Of a stretch of 64,000 nucleotides of DNA, positions 18,713 to 29,718 are shown piece after piece (positions within the stretch are counted from its first letter, which is position 1; the number at the start of each line of letters is the position of its first letter). The translations under genes and the position numbers were made by a program. Under the pieces are notes generated by a model. The model did no database searches. It saw only the letters and a list, made by a program, of their open reading frames with translations, and was not told where the DNA came from. The DNA is taken from assembly GCF_900114835.1 (NCBI RefSeq), contig NZ_FOUJ01000006.1:1-64000 (forward strand), given 5' to 3'. Origin of the DNA: Methanolobus profundi. Its GTDB lineage: Archaea; Halobacteriota; Methanosarcinia; Methanosarcinales; Methanosarcinaceae.

Positions 18713-21541
18713 ATGTCTTTGAGCAGCATCAGGATAAAAGGTGCTAAGGAGCACAACCTCAAGAATATTGACCTCACCCTTCCCCGTGACAAGCTTATAG
18801 TCATCACCGGGCTTAGCGGGTCAGGTAAATCATCACTTGCTTTTGACACCATCTATGCCGAAGGACAGCGCAGGTATGTGGAATCACTATCCGCATATGC
18901 CAGACAGTTCCTTGGTCTTATGGAAAAGCCGGATGTGGAGTACATCGAAGGGCTGTCCCCTGCCATATCCATCGAGCAGAAGACCACAAGCAAGAATCCT
19001 CGTTCCACCGTAGGTACCGTTACTGAAGTTTATGACTACCTCAGACTGCTCTTTGCCCGCATAGGCATCAGGCACTGTCCTGACTGTGGAAGGATAATCG
19101 AGACCCAGAGCGTCGACCAGATAGTTGACAGCATCATGAACCTCCAGGAAGGCACAAAGATACACGTACTCGCCCCTCTTGTAAGAGAAAGAAAAGGAGA
19201 GTACAAGAAGCTCCTGCTGGACCTGCGCACAGAAGGATTCACACGTGTGCGCGTGGATGGAGAGGTACACTCACTTGATGAAGCCGAGGATATCGAACTG
19301 GGACGTTACTTCAAACATAATATTGACATCGTAGTGGACAGGCTCGTTATCAAAGAGGGTATCGGGGAAAGACTTTCCGACTCCGTGGAAACAGCACTTG
19401 AGAAGAGCGGAGGTACGCTCACGGTCCAGGTGCTTGACGGAGAAGAACTTACATTCAGCGAGAAGCTAGCATGTCCCGAATGTGGGATCGGGTTCGAGGA
19501 AATGGAACCTGCAGCATTCTCATTCAATAGCCCACAAGGTGCATGTCCCGAATGCCACGGACTTGGGACCACAATGGAATTCGACCCTGAACTGATAGTT
19601 CCCGACAGGACGCTCTCCCTGAACCAGGGAGCTGTAGAACCCTGGTATAGCAAGAAAGCTGACGGATACTACATGCAGTCACTTCAATCACTTGCGAACT
19701 ATAAAGGATTCTCAATGGATACACCTTTTGAGGAACTGGACCCCGAAGTACAACATGTCATATTCCATGGTAGCGAAGAACTCATTCCTTTCGTGCATGT
19801 AGGAAAGAATGGTGGAATGTGGAAACACAAAGGACGCTTCAAGGGAGTTATCGCTAACCTCTCAAGGATATACGAAGGCACTGAATCCGAGAACAGCAAG
19901 GAAAGGATGAGCAGGTACATCAGTACAAAGCCATGTCTCACATGCCACGGAAAAAGGCTCAAACCTGTAACACTTGCAGTTACCATCGACGGAAGGAACA
20001 TCATTGATGCAACCGAGATGTCCGTGGAGGAAGCACTCGGATTCTTCAAGGAACTTGAACCAAAGCTCAACGACAGGGAATATACCATCGCACGCCTGAT
20101 ACTCAAAGAGATCAAAGCAAGGCTTGGTTTCCTTGTAGATGTGGGACTGGACTATCTGACACTTAGCAGGTCTGCTGCCACACTTTCAGGAGGAGAGGCA
20201 CAGCGTATCAGACTTGCAACCCAGATAGGATCAAGTCTTATGGGTGTGCTCTACATTCTTGACGAACCAAGTATCGGACTTCACCAGAGAGATAATCTCA
20301 GGCTTATCACGACCTTGAAACACCTCAAGGATATCGGCAACACAGTAATTGTAGTGGAGCATGATGAAGAGACCATCTCCAACGCAGACTATGTTGTGGA
20401 TATGGGACCGGGGGCAGGCATCCATGGAGGAGAGATAGTTGCCGAAGGTACCCCGAAGGAGATAATGAAGAACAAGAGTTCCACAACAGGAAAATACCTC
20501 AGTGGAAAGCTCAGTATAGAGATCCCGGAAACAAGAAGGGAACCTACGGGCACCATAAAACTCTATGGCGCAAGCCAGAACAACCTGAAGTCTGTTGATG
20601 TTGAATTCCCATTGGGCATACTTGTATGTGTGACCGGGGTCTCCGGATCAGGAAAAAGTACACTCATCAATGAGACCCTCAATAAAGTGCTTGCAAAAGA
20701 ACTGAACAGGGCAAGGGAAAGACCCGGTAAATTCAAGTCGATCGATGGTCTGGACAATGTGGACAAGGTCATAACCATAGACCAGTCACCCATAGGACGT
20801 ACCCCCAGGTCCAATCCTGCAACTTACACTAACCTATTCACCCCCATCAGGGAACTCTTCGCGCAGACAAAGATGGCACGTGCAAGAGGCTACAAACCCG
20901 GACGTTTCAGCTTCAATGTCCGTGGCGGGAGATGTGAAGCATGCTCAGGTGACGGTATAATCACTATAGAGATGCATTTCCTCCCTGATGTCTATGTGCC
21001 CTGTGAAGTATGCCATGGAAAACGCTACAACAGGGAAACACTGGAAGTTAATTACAAGGACAAGAATATCGCTGAAGTCCTTGACATGACCGTGGAAGAA
21101 GCACTTGATTTCTTCGAGAACGTGCCAAAGATCAGCCGCAAGCTCCAGACACTCAATGATGTCGGACTTGGTTACATAAAATTAGGGCAGTCATCTACCA
21201 CACTTTCGGGAGGAGAGGCACAGAGAGTAAAGCTTGCAACCGAACTTAGTAAGCGCTCCACCGGCAAGACCGTGTATATACTTGATGAACCTACCACCGG
21301 CCTTCACTTCGACGATGTGAAGAAGCTCCTGGAAGTACTACAAAGACTGGTCGATGCCGGAAACACAGTCATAGTCATCGAGCACAACCTTGATGTGATA
21401 AAGACCGCTGACTGGCTCATTGACCTTGGACCTGAAGGCGGAGACCGTGGTGGAGAGATAATTGCACAGGGAACTCCCGAGGAAGTTGCAAAGAGCGACA
21501 TCTCCTATACCGGAAAGTTCCTCAAAAAGATGCTTGGATAA
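18713..21541 (+). CDS. uvrA: Excinuclease ABC subunit A
   Basis: It is the damage-recognising ATPase of nucleotide excision repair. The 942-residue length is typical. Two ABC modules are present: Walker A '[14 protein letters not shown]' near 33 and '[14 protein letters not shown]' near 640; signatures '[12 protein letters not shown]' and '[12 protein letters not shown]'; Walker B '[12 protein letters not shown]' and '[12 protein letters not shown]'. Zinc fingers are at 'CPECGIGF...CPECHGLG' and 'CEACSGDGI...CEVCHGKR'. The bacterial UvrABC system is known in Methanosarcinales as an acquired trait. uvrB and uvrC are not in this window. Confidence 0.98.
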   Translation: MSLSSIRIKGAKEHNLKNIDLTLPRDKLIVITGLSGSGKSSLAFDTIYAEGQRRYVESLSAYARQFLGLMEKPDVEYIEGLSPAISIEQKTTSKNPRSTVGTVTEVYDYLRLLFARIGIRHCPDCGRIIETQSVDQIVDSIMNLQEGTKIHVLAPLVRERKGEYKKLLLDLRTEGFTRVRVDGEVHSLDEAEDIELGRYFKHNIDIVVDRLVIKEGIGERLSDSVETALEKSGGTLTVQVLDGEELTFSEKLACPECGIGFEEMEPAAFSFNSPQGACPECHGLGTTMEFDPELIVPDRTLSLNQGAVEPWYSKKADGYYMQSLQSLANYKGFSMDTPFEELDPEVQHVIFHGSEELIPFVHVGKNGGMWKHKGRFKGVIANLSRIYEGTESENSKERMSRYISTKPCLTCHGKRLKPVTLAVTIDGRNIIDATEMSVEEALGFFKELEPKLNDREYTIARLILKEIKARLGFLVDVGLDYLTLSRSAATLSGGEAQRIRLATQIGSSLMGVLYILDEPSIGLHQRDNLRLITTLKHLKDIGNTVIVVEHDEETISNADYVVDMGPGAGIHGGEIVAEGTPKEIMKNKSSTTGKYLSGKLSIEIPETRREPTGTIKLYGASQNNLKSVDVEFPLGILVCVTGVSGSGKSTLINETLNKVLAKELNRARERPGKFKSIDGLDNVDKVITIDQSPIGRTPRSNPATYTNLFTPIRELFAQTKMARARGYKPGRFSFNVRGGRCEACSGDGIITIEMHFLPDVYVPCEVCHGKRYNRETLEVNYKDKNIAEVLDMTVEEALDFFENVPKISRKLQTLNDVGLGYIKLGQSSTTLSGGEAQRVKLATELSKRSTGKTVYILDEPTTGLHFDDVKKLLEVLQRLVDAGNTVIVIEHNLDVIKTADWLIDLGPEGGDRGGEIIAQGTPEEVAKSDISYTGKFLKKMLG

Positions 21542-21875
21542 TGTGATATTAACACATATCCACCATTGTTAGATCCATACATTCTTTTTTGAAATATTGT
21601 GTCACAGATACACCTATTTACAGAAGTATTATATACTACATTAGTATATTTATTTATCAGATGTTGTTTTTGTCAAACCTGTGCAAATGTTGACTCACAA
21701 TTGACACAGGAAAGTCAAGATCAATTCTATTGGATAGGGTACATTGTGTAGAAGAATAGAGACCGACCGCTCAGAAAGGTACGTGAGAGTATCTAAATTC
21801 TGAAATAAAGTGTGGGCATCTAGAGAAATTGATCATTCAGCACAATTAATGTTGAGATGCTGGCCGTAAGAAGAA
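21542..21875 (+). other. Intergenic with TATA-like elements, no gene
   Basis: This 334-base AT-rich gap separates uvrA from the histidine kinase gene. It holds a TATTATATACTA element near 21635 and a T-run after uvrA that may end its transcript. I see no RNA gene, repeat or small ORF worth calling. Confidence 0.4.
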
Positions 21876-23702
21876 ATGAATATGTACCTGAACTATTATT
21901 CTCTCCCGTTAGCAATTATGCTATTGATCATGAGTGTACTCATACTTCAGATCAGGAAACATAAAGATGCAGTAGGCACCACCTGCTTCACCTTTTTGCT
22001 GGGCGCAGCTATAATCTATTCATTCTTTTACGCGCTTGAGATATCTTCAACAACAATGAAAACAGCCCTGATATTCTATAAACTGGAATACATAGGCATT
22101 CCATTCATACCTACTTTTTTTCTTACATTCGCGATCAAATATTCAGGAAAGAAACACTGGCTTACTACACCCTCGATAATAGGATTATTTACTATTCCAT
22201 TTGTCACCATGATACTGGTGTTCACAACCGAACAGCATACACTCTACCATAAGGAGATATTACTTAGCACAGGGACAATTTTTCCCTCATTGATATTCAA
22301 ACCCGGCATATGGTATGCTGTCCAGGAATTCTATAATGTCCTCTGCATGATGTTCGGCATAATGCTCCTTCTTAATATGTGGATGGAGATCGCACCTGTA
22401 TTCCGTAAACAGGTAAGCATTGTAACAATTGGCGCACTTATACCGTTCCTCACATTGCTTCTGTACATAGCCGACATATTCCCTGAAGGGCTTGACCCGA
22501 TCCCATATTCCATCCCATTATGTGCCTTAGTGATCTACATAGGGATCACCCGCTTCAAATTGCTGGATGTTGCACCAATGGCACGTAGTCTTCTTTTTGA
22601 GAAACTGCCAGATGGAGTAATAGTTCTGGATGGAACAAAAAGAATAGTTGACTATAATACATCAGCAGCCAGCTACCTTGGAATAACATCAGACCTCATA
22701 GGAAAGAATGCATCAGAGCTCATGAACAGCTGGCCTGAGCTAGTTACCTGTGAACTTGAGAAAAAGAAAAGCAACAACCTTGAGGTTAAGAAGGACATTA
22801 ATGGAACTACTTACTGGTTGAAAATAACTTTCCAGCCACTTTTCAATGAGAACCAAAGCCTGATAGGAGAAATGATAGTTATCAGGGACATCACTGAGAG
22901 CAAAGAGGCAGAAGAGATGTTGCTTAGAACTAACAGGCATCTCGAAGAAGCAACTGCCAAAGCACAATACATGACAGCCCAGGCAGAGATGGCAAACCGT
23001 GCAAAGAGCGAGTTCATTGCCAACATGAGCCATGAGATCCGCACACCACTTAACGGAATAATCGGTTTCTCTGATATCCTGATGGGAACTAAAATGACCG
23101 ACCAACAGTCCCATTATATGAGAACGGTACATACATCGGCAAATACATTGCTTGACCTTATCAACGACATACTCGATTATTCAAAAATGGAAACCGGAAA
23201 GCTGGAACTGGACCCTGAAATGATCGACCTCTCACATATGATAGAGCATATCATTGATATCGTTGAGCCCAATGCACACGAAAAAGGACTGGATCTCAAG
23301 TTGAATATAATAGGAAATATTCCTGAATGGACCATCGTTGACCAGTCAAGATTAAGACAGGTATTGATGAACCTTCTAAGTAACGCTATCAAATTCACTG
23401 AAGATGGAGAGATAGAACTAAAAATAGAAATGTCTGAGATCCAGGATGAAACACACAAGACGGGATTCAGATTCTCGGTCATTGATACAGGGATAGGTAT
23501 TGCAGAAGAGGACATGGAACGGATATTCGATCTGTTCTCACAGGCAGACGGTTCGATCACCCGCAAATATGGAGGTACCGGACTGGGACTTACAATATCC
23601 AGCAGGCTTCTGGAAATGATGGACTCCAGACTGGAGCTTGAAAGTGAAGTTGGAAAAGGAAGCATCTTTTACTTCATACTCCGGCTTCCTACAGCAAATT
23701 AA
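21876..23702 (+). CDS. Histidine kinase with 7TM sensor and PAS domain
   Basis: A 608-residue membrane kinase. About 1-225 is a seven-helix histidine-kinase N-terminal (7TMR-HisK-type) sensor. Residues about 235-350 are a PAS domain ('FEKLPDGVIVLDGTKRIVDYNTSAA', shown only in part). HisKA carries 'FIANMSHEIRTPLNGIIGF' with the phosphorylated His near 386, then the ATPase domain with 'LMNLLSNAIKFTEDG', 'DTGIGIAEEDM' and 'GGTGLGLTIS'. No receiver domain is fused and no response regulator is adjacent, so it is an orphan. The signal is unknown. Confidence 0.95.
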   Translation: MNMYLNYYSLPLAIMLLIMSVLILQIRKHKDAVGTTCFTFLLGAAIIYSFFYALEISSTTMKTALIFYKLEYIGIPFIPTFFLTFAIKYSGKKHWLTTPSIIGLFTIPFVTMILVFTTEQHTLYHKEILLSTGTIFPSLIFKPGIWYAVQEFYNVLCMMFGIMLLLNMWMEIAPVFRKQVSIVTIGALIPFLTLLLYIADIFPEGLDPIPYSIPLCALVIYIGITRFKLLDVAPMARSLLFEKLPDGVIVLDGTKRIVDYNTSAASYLGITSDLIGKNASELMNSWPELVTCELEKKKSNNLEVKKDINGTTYWLKITFQPLFNENQSLIGEMIVIRDITESKEAEEMLLRTNRHLEEATAKAQYMTAQAEMANRAKSEFIANMSHEIRTPLNGIIGFSDILMGTKMTDQQSHYMRTVHTSANTLLDLINDILDYSKMETGKLELDPEMIDLSHMIEHIIDIVEPNAHEKGLDLKLNIIGNIPEWTIVDQSRLRQVLMNLLSNAIKFTEDGEIELKIEMSEIQDETHKTGFRFSVIDTGIGIAEEDMERIFDLFSQADGSITRKYGGTGLGLTISSRLLEMMDSRLELESEVGKGSIFYFILRLPTAN

Positions 23703-23760
23703 GTATATTCAAAAGAACAGGACTTAAAATGTTGAATATGCCAGGATATTAATAATGCAG

Positions 23761-23782
23761 AAAAAAGACCATACAAATGGTC
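23761..23782 (-). terminator. Terminator after purB
   Basis: GACCAT and ATGGTC pair around four bases; on the minus strand the stem is followed by six T's. It lies between the convergent kinase and purB genes, 32 bases past the purB stop. Confidence 0.5.
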
Positions 23783-23813
23783 AAAATAAATAAAATTAAA
23801 AATGAAGGGAACC

Positions 23814-25151
23814 TCAGTTCCTCTTCAGTTTAGCAACTACCATATCGACCTGTTCAACGGCTGTGCCGATGTACTTGTCAGGGTCAACAAGGTTGCTTAC
23901 ATCATCTTCGCTCAGGTAGTTCGCAACATCAGGATTTGCCAGCAGGACATCCTTGAAGTGTGCACCTGTCTCATGAGCTTCCATTGCACTGGAACGTACA
24001 AGTTCGTGAGCTTCCTGACGACCGACACCACGCATTGCAAGTTCTATCATCACTGCTTCACCCATATTCAGACCTTTGAGAAGGTCAAGGTTGCGGCGGA
24101 TGTTCTCAGGGTAGAACCTGAGGTTCTCGATAACGCCTATTGCCAGCTTTATAATATGATCTGTGAGCACACATGCCTCAGGGAAAACAACCCTTTCACA
24201 TGAGGAGTTGGTAAGGTCCCTTTCATCCCAGAGCGTGTTGTTCTGAAGTTCAGGTTCGATCATTGCACGAACGATCCTTGCAAGACCACATATCTGTTCG
24301 GACTTGATAGGGTTACGCTTGTGTGGCATTGTAGAAGATCCGACCTGCTTTTTCCTGAAGCTCTCTTCCACTTCAGCGATCTCGCTTCTCTGAAGGGAAC
24401 GGATCTCAACAGCTACCTTATCAAGAGTGGTTACGGTATTTGCCATCCACATGACGAACTCCGCATGCCGGTCTCTCTGGATGATCTGATTTGAAACATC
24501 AACTGAACCGATCTCAAGATACTTCATAACACGTTTCTGGATCTCGATACCATCCTTACCGAATGCAGCCTGGGTACCTACGGCACCTGTCATCTGACCT
24601 ACGATAAGACGTGGTTTTAGCTGTTCAAGACGCTCGATATGTCTTGCGACCTCGGACGCCCAGATAGCGAACCTGAGACCATAGGTAGTAGGAACACCGA
24701 TCTGCCCGTGTGTCCTGCCGGCACACACAAGGTTCTTGTGAGTATCTGCCTGAACAAGAAGTACATCAAGCAACTTGTGAATTTTCTCTTCAAGGATCAG
24801 AACAGCTTCCTTTAACTGAAGACCTGTTGCAGTGTCAAGCATATCATTGGATGTTGCACCGAAGTGGACCCACTTGTCTGCATTCTCCTCACACTTCTCT
24901 GAAATGGCAAGTACTACTGCCATCATGTCGTGGTGGATCTCATCTTCTATTGCCTTTACCCTTTCAAGCTCTACAGAACCGATACTGTTCTCTATGATAT
25001 CTGCAGCTTCCTTAGGGATAAGTCCTATATCTGCCTCGGCCCTGGCAAGTGCAGCCTCAGCTTTCATTATCTTTTCCAGGCGGTTTGCCTCGCTCCAGAC
25101 AAACTTCATTTCGTCTGTTCCATAACGGTATTCTATAGGATGGATTGCCAT
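23814..25151 (-). CDS. purB: Adenylosuccinate lyase
   Basis: It splits SAICAR and adenylosuccinate, releasing fumarate, in purine synthesis. The 445-residue length fits the family. The fumarase-superfamily signature 'GSSTMPHKRNPIKSE' carries the mobile-loop Ser; 'HFGATSNDMLDTATGLQL' and 'CAGRTHGQIGVPTTYG' supply the catalytic His residues. It stands alone here; other nucleotide genes (purD, pyrE) lie near 42-44 kb. Confidence 0.97.
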   Translation of the reverse strand: MAIHPIEYRYGTDEMKFVWSEANRLEKIMKAEAALARAEADIGLIPKEAADIIENSIGSVELERVKAIEDEIHHDMMAVVLAISEKCEENADKWVHFGATSNDMLDTATGLQLKEAVLILEEKIHKLLDVLLVQADTHKNLVCAGRTHGQIGVPTTYGLRFAIWASEVARHIERLEQLKPRLIVGQMTGAVGTQAAFGKDGIEIQKRVMKYLEIGSVDVSNQIIQRDRHAEFVMWMANTVTTLDKVAVEIRSLQRSEIAEVEESFRKKQVGSSTMPHKRNPIKSEQICGLARIVRAMIEPELQNNTLWDERDLTNSSCERVVFPEACVLTDHIIKLAIGVIENLRFYPENIRRNLDLLKGLNMGEAVMIELAMRGVGRQEAHELVRSSAMEAHETGAHFKDVLLANPDVANYLSEDDVSNLVDPDKYIGTAVEQVDMVVAKLKRN

Positions 25152-25296
25152 TTATTGAATCTCCATGATCTTGATCTCGGTAGATATAATATATCACTAT
25201 ATTATAGAGATCATTCAAATTAACGATATGCCTCTGGTATAGTTGATCTACCAATAAATAGGCTTTGTATGGACTAAAAAAGAGAATAGAGAAGTA

Positions 25297-25497
25297 TCAG
25301 TTCTTCTCATCCTTAAAGCCGATCTCAATATGAGAACCATCACAAAAAGGTTTGTTCTTTGATGAGCCGCACCTGCAGAGCGCTATAGAAGGCTGTACTT
25401 CCAGCTTTTCACCTTTTGAGTTCACAAGAACATTCAGACCATTTACAATGTAAGGTCCGTCTTTACTTACTTCAATAGAGCATTCTTTATCTGTCAT
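25297..25497 (-). CDS. CDGSH iron-sulfur domain protein
   Basis: A 66-residue CDGSH (mitoNEET-like) protein. The cluster motif is 'CRCGSSKNKPFCDGSH', giving three Cys and one His as ligands for a [2Fe-2S] centre. The N-terminal part is a short beta region ('DGPYIVNGLNVLVNSKGE'). Family members are small redox or cluster-transfer proteins; the partner is unknown. It is monocistronic. Confidence 0.93.
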   Translation of the reverse strand: MTDKECSIEVSKDGPYIVNGLNVLVNSKGEKLEVQPSIALCRCGSSKNKPFCDGSHIEIGFKDEKN

Positions 25498-25637
25498 GAT
25501 CTAACCCCAGACATATTATGTTTTTTTAGTAAATAAACATGACTGAGTTCTACCAAAGATATAATTGGCAGACAAAAGCAAAAGTATTAAATAATACCAC
25601 ATAGGAACAGAGAAGGACACTGCAGACATCCGATTAA

Positions 25638-25651
25638 TATTATATAAAATA
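25638..25651 (+). promoter_or_regulatory. TATA box of amt-glnK
   Basis: ATTATATAAAATAG predicts transcription from about 25670, giving a 36-base leader that ends in the strong ribosome binding site AGGGTGATG before amt. I found no GGAA-N6-TTCC-type NrpR operator between this box and amt. Confidence 0.45.
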
Positions 25652-25705
25652 GGTGGAACTATGGAAAATATTATCGAATTAGATCGAATAGGAAGGGTGA
25701 TGTAA

Positions 25706-26902
25706 ATGCCTCTCGACACAGGAGATACAGCATTTATTATCATCTGTACCGCCCTTGTCATGTTAATGACACCCGGAGTCGGGCTTTTTTACGGCGGAAT
25801 GGTACGTAGCAAAAATGTAATTTCAATGATCGCAATGGCATTCATATCATTTGCCATTGTAAGTATACAGTGGGTCACAGTAGGTTATACCCTCTCCTTT
25901 GGATCAGATATATCAGGATTTATTGGTGGACTTGATTATCTTTGCCTTACCGGAGTAGGTCTTGATGGTGACGGTATCCCTGATATGCTGTTCATGGTAT
26001 TCCAGCTTGTTTTCGCAGGGATCACACTGGCGATCCTCACATCAGGAGTGGCTGGACGTATAAAGTTGAGCTCATTCATGGTCTTTGGAGTTATCTGGAC
26101 AACGATCGTCTACGACCCACTTGCTCACTGGGCATGGGGAGGCGGCTGGGCTGGTGAACTGGGAGCACTTGATTTTGCAGGTGGTACCGTAGTACACATC
26201 AGTTCAGGGTTCGGTGCACTGGCACTGGCACTTGTGATCGGCAACCGTTCAGGATTTGGCAAATACAGCATGGAAGCTGAGAACATCACTATGACACTGC
26301 TTGGTGGAGCACTCCTCTGGTTCGGATGGTTCGGTTTCAATGCAGGAAGCGCACTTGCAGCAGACGGACTTGCTGTCAATGCCCTTGTGGTCACCAACAT
26401 CTCAGCAGCAGCCGGAGCCCTGACATGGATGGCAGCATCATGGATAAAGGGAAAACCAAGTTCCCTGGGTCTTATCAGTGGAGCTGTTGCAGGTCTTGTG
26501 GCTATCACCCCAGCATCTGGTTTTGTCGGACCTATGTCCGCAATAGTCATTGGAGGATTCGCCGGTATACTCTGTTATAGTGCCCTTCTCTTCCGTGTAC
26601 GCAAAGGACTTGATGAGAGTCTTGATGCCTGGGCTGTACATGGAATGGGGGGATTCTGGGGAGCTATCGCAACCGGGATCTTCGCAAGTGCTGCTGTTGG
26701 TGGGGTCGATGGACTTATCTACGGAAACACACACCAGTTCCTTGTACAATTGATCGACGCATCTGCTGCGATGATCTACGCATTCGTAATGACATACGTA
26801 CTTGCCACTGTCATCGACAAGGTAATGGGATTGCGTGTGACAGACGAAGAGGAATATGTTGGACTTGATATCTCCCAGCATGGAGAATCTACAACAGCCT
26901 GA
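25706..26902 (+). CDS. amt: Ammonium transporter
   Basis: An Amt/MEP/Rh channel of 398 residues with about 11 membrane helices, moving ammonium inward. Visible family features are '[19 protein letters not shown]' at the N-terminus, the twin pore histidines in '[13 protein letters not shown]' and '[15 protein letters not shown]', and '[19 protein letters not shown]'. There is no signal peptide. A GGGTGATG site precedes the ATG. glnK follows 10 bases later, the standard amtB-glnK pair by which P-II blocks the channel when nitrogen is plentiful. Confidence 0.97.
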   Translation: MPLDTGDTAFIIICTALVMLMTPGVGLFYGGMVRSKNVISMIAMAFISFAIVSIQWVTVGYTLSFGSDISGFIGGLDYLCLTGVGLDGDGIPDMLFMVFQLVFAGITLAILTSGVAGRIKLSSFMVFGVIWTTIVYDPLAHWAWGGGWAGELGALDFAGGTVVHISSGFGALALALVIGNRSGFGKYSMEAENITMTLLGGALLWFGWFGFNAGSALAADGLAVNALVVTNISAAAGALTWMAASWIKGKPSSLGLISGAVAGLVAITPASGFVGPMSAIVIGGFAGILCYSALLFRVRKGLDESLDAWAVHGMGGFWGAIATGIFASAAVGGVDGLIYGNTHQFLVQLIDASAAMIYAFVMTYVLATVIDKVMGLRVTDEEEYVGLDISQHGESTTA

Positions 26903-26912
26903 GGTGATATGA

Positions 26913-27248
<336 letters not shown>

Positions 27249-27250
27249 TG

Positions 27251-27276
27251 TGGGGAACTTCCCCATATCCTATTTC
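27251..27276 (+). terminator. Terminator hairpin after glnK
   Basis: TGGGGA and TCCCCA pair around ACT, starting two bases after the glnK stop, with a T-rich tract shortly downstream. Confidence 0.4.
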
Positions 27277-27419
27277 TTTTTTAAAATTATCCTATCAGCT
27301 ATTTCTTACTATATAGTAAGGTAGAACAATATACTTTATGTAGATTAATTATATATTTCCAAGTCCCAATGTGCAAACACGGCATAATGAAGGTGGGAAC
27401 AATAAACATCATTGGGAAT

Positions 27420-28289
27420 ATGACAGATCTGCACACACATACATGTTATTCTGACGGAGACCTTTCACCAGAGGAGGTAGTGGAACTTGCCAGAAGAAAG
27501 GGACTTCGGGCTTTAAGTATAACAGACCATGATACCATCGATGGACTGGAACCTGCAAGAAAAGCATGCAACGAGCAGAAGATCACATTCATCCCGGGAA
27601 TAGAGTTCACAACCGAGACAGAATACGCAGGTATAGAGGTCCATATACTCGGTTATAATATAGACCCTGATAACCACAGACTGCTCAAGCTCACAGACCA
27701 TGCCAAAGAGAATGCAAAGGAGTATTCCCGAAAGGTATGTTCAGCACTAGAGGCATATGGCTGGGAGATCGACCATTCCATACTTGAAAGTGTGAAAGGA
27801 ATTATCACAAAACACGACATCACCATGTCAGTAACGAACAATGATATGAACAACTATGATTTCCACAACCAGTGGTTATCCGATGGTTCACCGCTAAATA
27901 TAGAGATGCAGAAGTTCCCCGCCAGAAAAGTCATCGATATTATACACAGGTCGGGAGGTAAAGCTGTTTGCGCACATATGATCAGAACACTTGAACAGAC
28001 AGGCAACATGCCACTTCTGCCATACATCACCGGATCACTTGTACGACACGGACTTGATGGATTCGAAGTATTCTATGCCAACAGCAACAAAGAGCAGGTG
28101 CGTACTATGTATGAGCTCTGTTCAAAGCAGAGCCTGATCATGACAGGCGGTTCAGACTTCCATGGACCGAACAGGACAGGACGATGTCAGCTTGGAGAGT
28201 ATAACACATATTCCAGATACGAACATCATGACATGATCAGGAAGCTATGCTATTCAAGTAACTGTACCATGCCAAAGATCCTTGCCTGA
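27420..28289 (+). CDS. PHP domain phosphoesterase
   Basis: A PHP-domain protein (COG0613-type) of about 289 residues. Motif 1 is 'DLHTHTCYSDGDLSPEE', motif 2 'SITDHDTIDG', then 'IPGIEFTTE', 'VCAHM' and 'TGGSDFHGPN'; together these bind the metals of a phosphoesterase. Bacterial relatives hydrolyse nucleoside 3',5'-bisphosphates; the archaeal substrate is unknown. I place the start at ATG 27420 because the family begins directly at the HTH motif; in-frame ATGs at 27387 and 27369 add poorly conserved residues. An AAGGTGGG lies 22 bases upstream of 27420, so the start is uncertain. Confidence 0.88.
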   Translation: MTDLHTHTCYSDGDLSPEEVVELARRKGLRALSITDHDTIDGLEPARKACNEQKITFIPGIEFTTETEYAGIEVHILGYNIDPDNHRLLKLTDHAKENAKEYSRKVCSALEAYGWEIDHSILESVKGIITKHDITMSVTNNDMNNYDFHNQWLSDGSPLNIEMQKFPARKVIDIIHRSGGKAVCAHMIRTLEQTGNMPLLPYITGSLVRHGLDGFEVFYANSNKEQVRTMYELCSKQSLIMTGGSDFHGPNRTGRCQLGEYNTYSRYEHHDMIRKLCYSSNCTMPKILA

Positions 28290-28321
28290 AGCACAATATA
28301 TCATTGGACAAAAAAAACACA

Positions 28322-28789
28322 TTATCTGAGATACCATTCCAGAGGAACGACTATCTCATCACCATTCTTGCATATACCGAAAAGTGGTATCTCAACATTC
28401 ACATCCTCAAGAAGGATCACGGAAAGACCACATCCACCACCACGGGGAATACAATACATAACCTTTGCTTTGAAAGAAGTATCATTGGCATTTCCCCAGG
28501 ATGGAACACTTATGGTGATCACATCACCGATATTGGCAGGAAGCCTGTCCAGAAAAGGGGAGATCTTCTTTTTATCGAGTGGAAAGCCCGTACCTTTCAG
28601 ATCATTCTCAATATCTCTTATCCCCAGATCAAGAGCATCAGCAATATCCTCTACGGAATATCCTGCCTTATGAAGGAACATGGCAGAACCCTTTTTGAGA
28701 TGGTCCAGGTCTGAATACTCTAATGGCCTGGTCTCACATAGTTTCCTCATCTGTTCCAGCTGCCTATTCCTTTTGTCCCCTACATCCAT
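28322..28789 (-). CDS. Unknown protein with helix-turn-helix-like N-terminus
   Basis: A 155-residue protein, not recognised. Residues about 25-65 ('HKAGYSVEDIADALDLGIRD') look like a helix-turn-helix; the C-terminal half is predicted beta-rich with two Cys in 'YCIPRGGGCGLSVILLED'. A strong AAAGGAG lies before the ATG. It follows the glutamine amidotransferase gene by 14 bases on the same strand, so the two form an operon. A regulatory role is possible but unproven. Confidence 0.75.
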   Translation of the reverse strand: MDVGDKRNRQLEQMRKLCETRPLEYSDLDHLKKGSAMFLHKAGYSVEDIADALDLGIRDIENDLKGTGFPLDKKKISPFLDRLPANIGDVITISVPSWGNANDTSFKAKVMYCIPRGGGCGLSVILLEDVNVEIPLFGICKNGDEIVVPLEWYLR

Positions 28790-28803
28790 AATTAAGAACT
28801 CCT

Positions 28804-29523
28804 TTAAGCATCATTGCTCGCTTTGGCCTTGATATTCTCCTCGAACCAGTCCAGTATTGTGAACATAAGGTCAGAAGATGAAGCTAACAAGTCATCCCTT
28901 CCACGGATCTCCTGCTCGGACTGGATGTATCTGCCCTTCACAAGGTCAGAAGCACATTCAGTTACAAGACTGTCCACACAACTCTCATCTGTCTCGGGAT
29001 GGAACTGGACAGCCAGTACATTATCCCTGTAAATAAAACCCTGTTCAGGGCATGCTTCACTCTCAAAGAGTCTTCTGGCTCCTTTAGGAAGAGTAAAGGT
29101 GTCACCATGCCACTGGAAGACCGTTAATTCAGGGGGCATATTGAAAAGAGAATCATCTTCCCTGAAAGCATCCAGTGTTTGTATAATGTGCCAGCCGATC
29201 TCACGGTACATGTTCTGTGATACCTGACCACCAAGGATCTCAGAAAGCATCTGGGCACCGAAACATATCCCGTAGACTGATTTACCTGACTCGATAACAT
29301 TTTTTACGAACTCTTTTTCCTCTATAAGCCACGGATACTCATCTTCCTGATAGACGCTCATGAGACCACCCATGATCACAAGAAGATCGAATTCATCGGG
29401 ATGCGGATAATTCGAATTCATATAGGGCATAGTAACAGATATTGAATGTCCATTATTACATGCCCATTCTTTGATGTTACCAAGCGTTTCAAATTCCAGA
29501 TGTACCAGACAATGTATTTTCAT
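28804..29523 (-). CDS. Class I glutamine amidotransferase-like protein
   Basis: A stand-alone class I GATase of about 239 residues (GMP synthase-like family). The nucleophile elbow is 'GICFGAQMLSEILGG' with Cys; the His-x-Glu pair lies in 'VQFHPETDES'; the oxyanion segment is 'VIMGGLMSVYQED'. No synthetase partner is fused, so it may hydrolyse gamma-glutamyl compounds. I start it at ATG 29523 ('MKIHCLVHLEFE'), where the family begins; ATGs upstream to 29562 add 13 unlikely residues. It is cotranscribed with the unknown 155-residue gene. Confidence 0.88.
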   Translation of the reverse strand: MKIHCLVHLEFETLGNIKEWACNNGHSISVTMPYMNSNYPHPDEFDLLVIMGGLMSVYQEDEYPWLIEEKEFVKNVIESGKSVYGICFGAQMLSEILGGQVSQNMYREIGWHIIQTLDAFREDDSLFNMPPELTVFQWHGDTFTLPKGARRLFESEACPEQGFIYRDNVLAVQFHPETDESCVDSLVTECASDLVKGRYIQSEQEIRGRDDLLASSSDLMFTILDWFEENIKAKASNDA

Positions 29524-29670
29524 AGTGATGCAGATTCGAAAGTGATCTTTGTACATATACATCTTTGGGTATCACCCTGAATAATATTTGTAAGACATTT
29601 GTAAAAATAAAACATAGTGTTCTAAAAAAACAAAAGTGGTGCGCAAAATCACATATTATTATAGAAGTAT

Positions 29671-29680
29671 TTATATATAA
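29671..29680 (+). promoter_or_regulatory. TATA box of the chemoreceptor gene
   Basis: TTATATATAA predicts transcription starting near 29701. That is after the divergent amidotransferase start and just before the candidate chemoreceptor starts. Confidence 0.4.
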
Positions 29681-29718
29681 TATTTTATAATAAATTCTCA
29701 TATTCATTGAAACAAGGT

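Noticed and set aside
25621-25705. NrpR nitrogen operator before amt
   Set aside because: I looked for a GGAA-N6-TTCC-type inverted repeat near the TATA box. Only unpaired GGAA words are present, so I do not call one.
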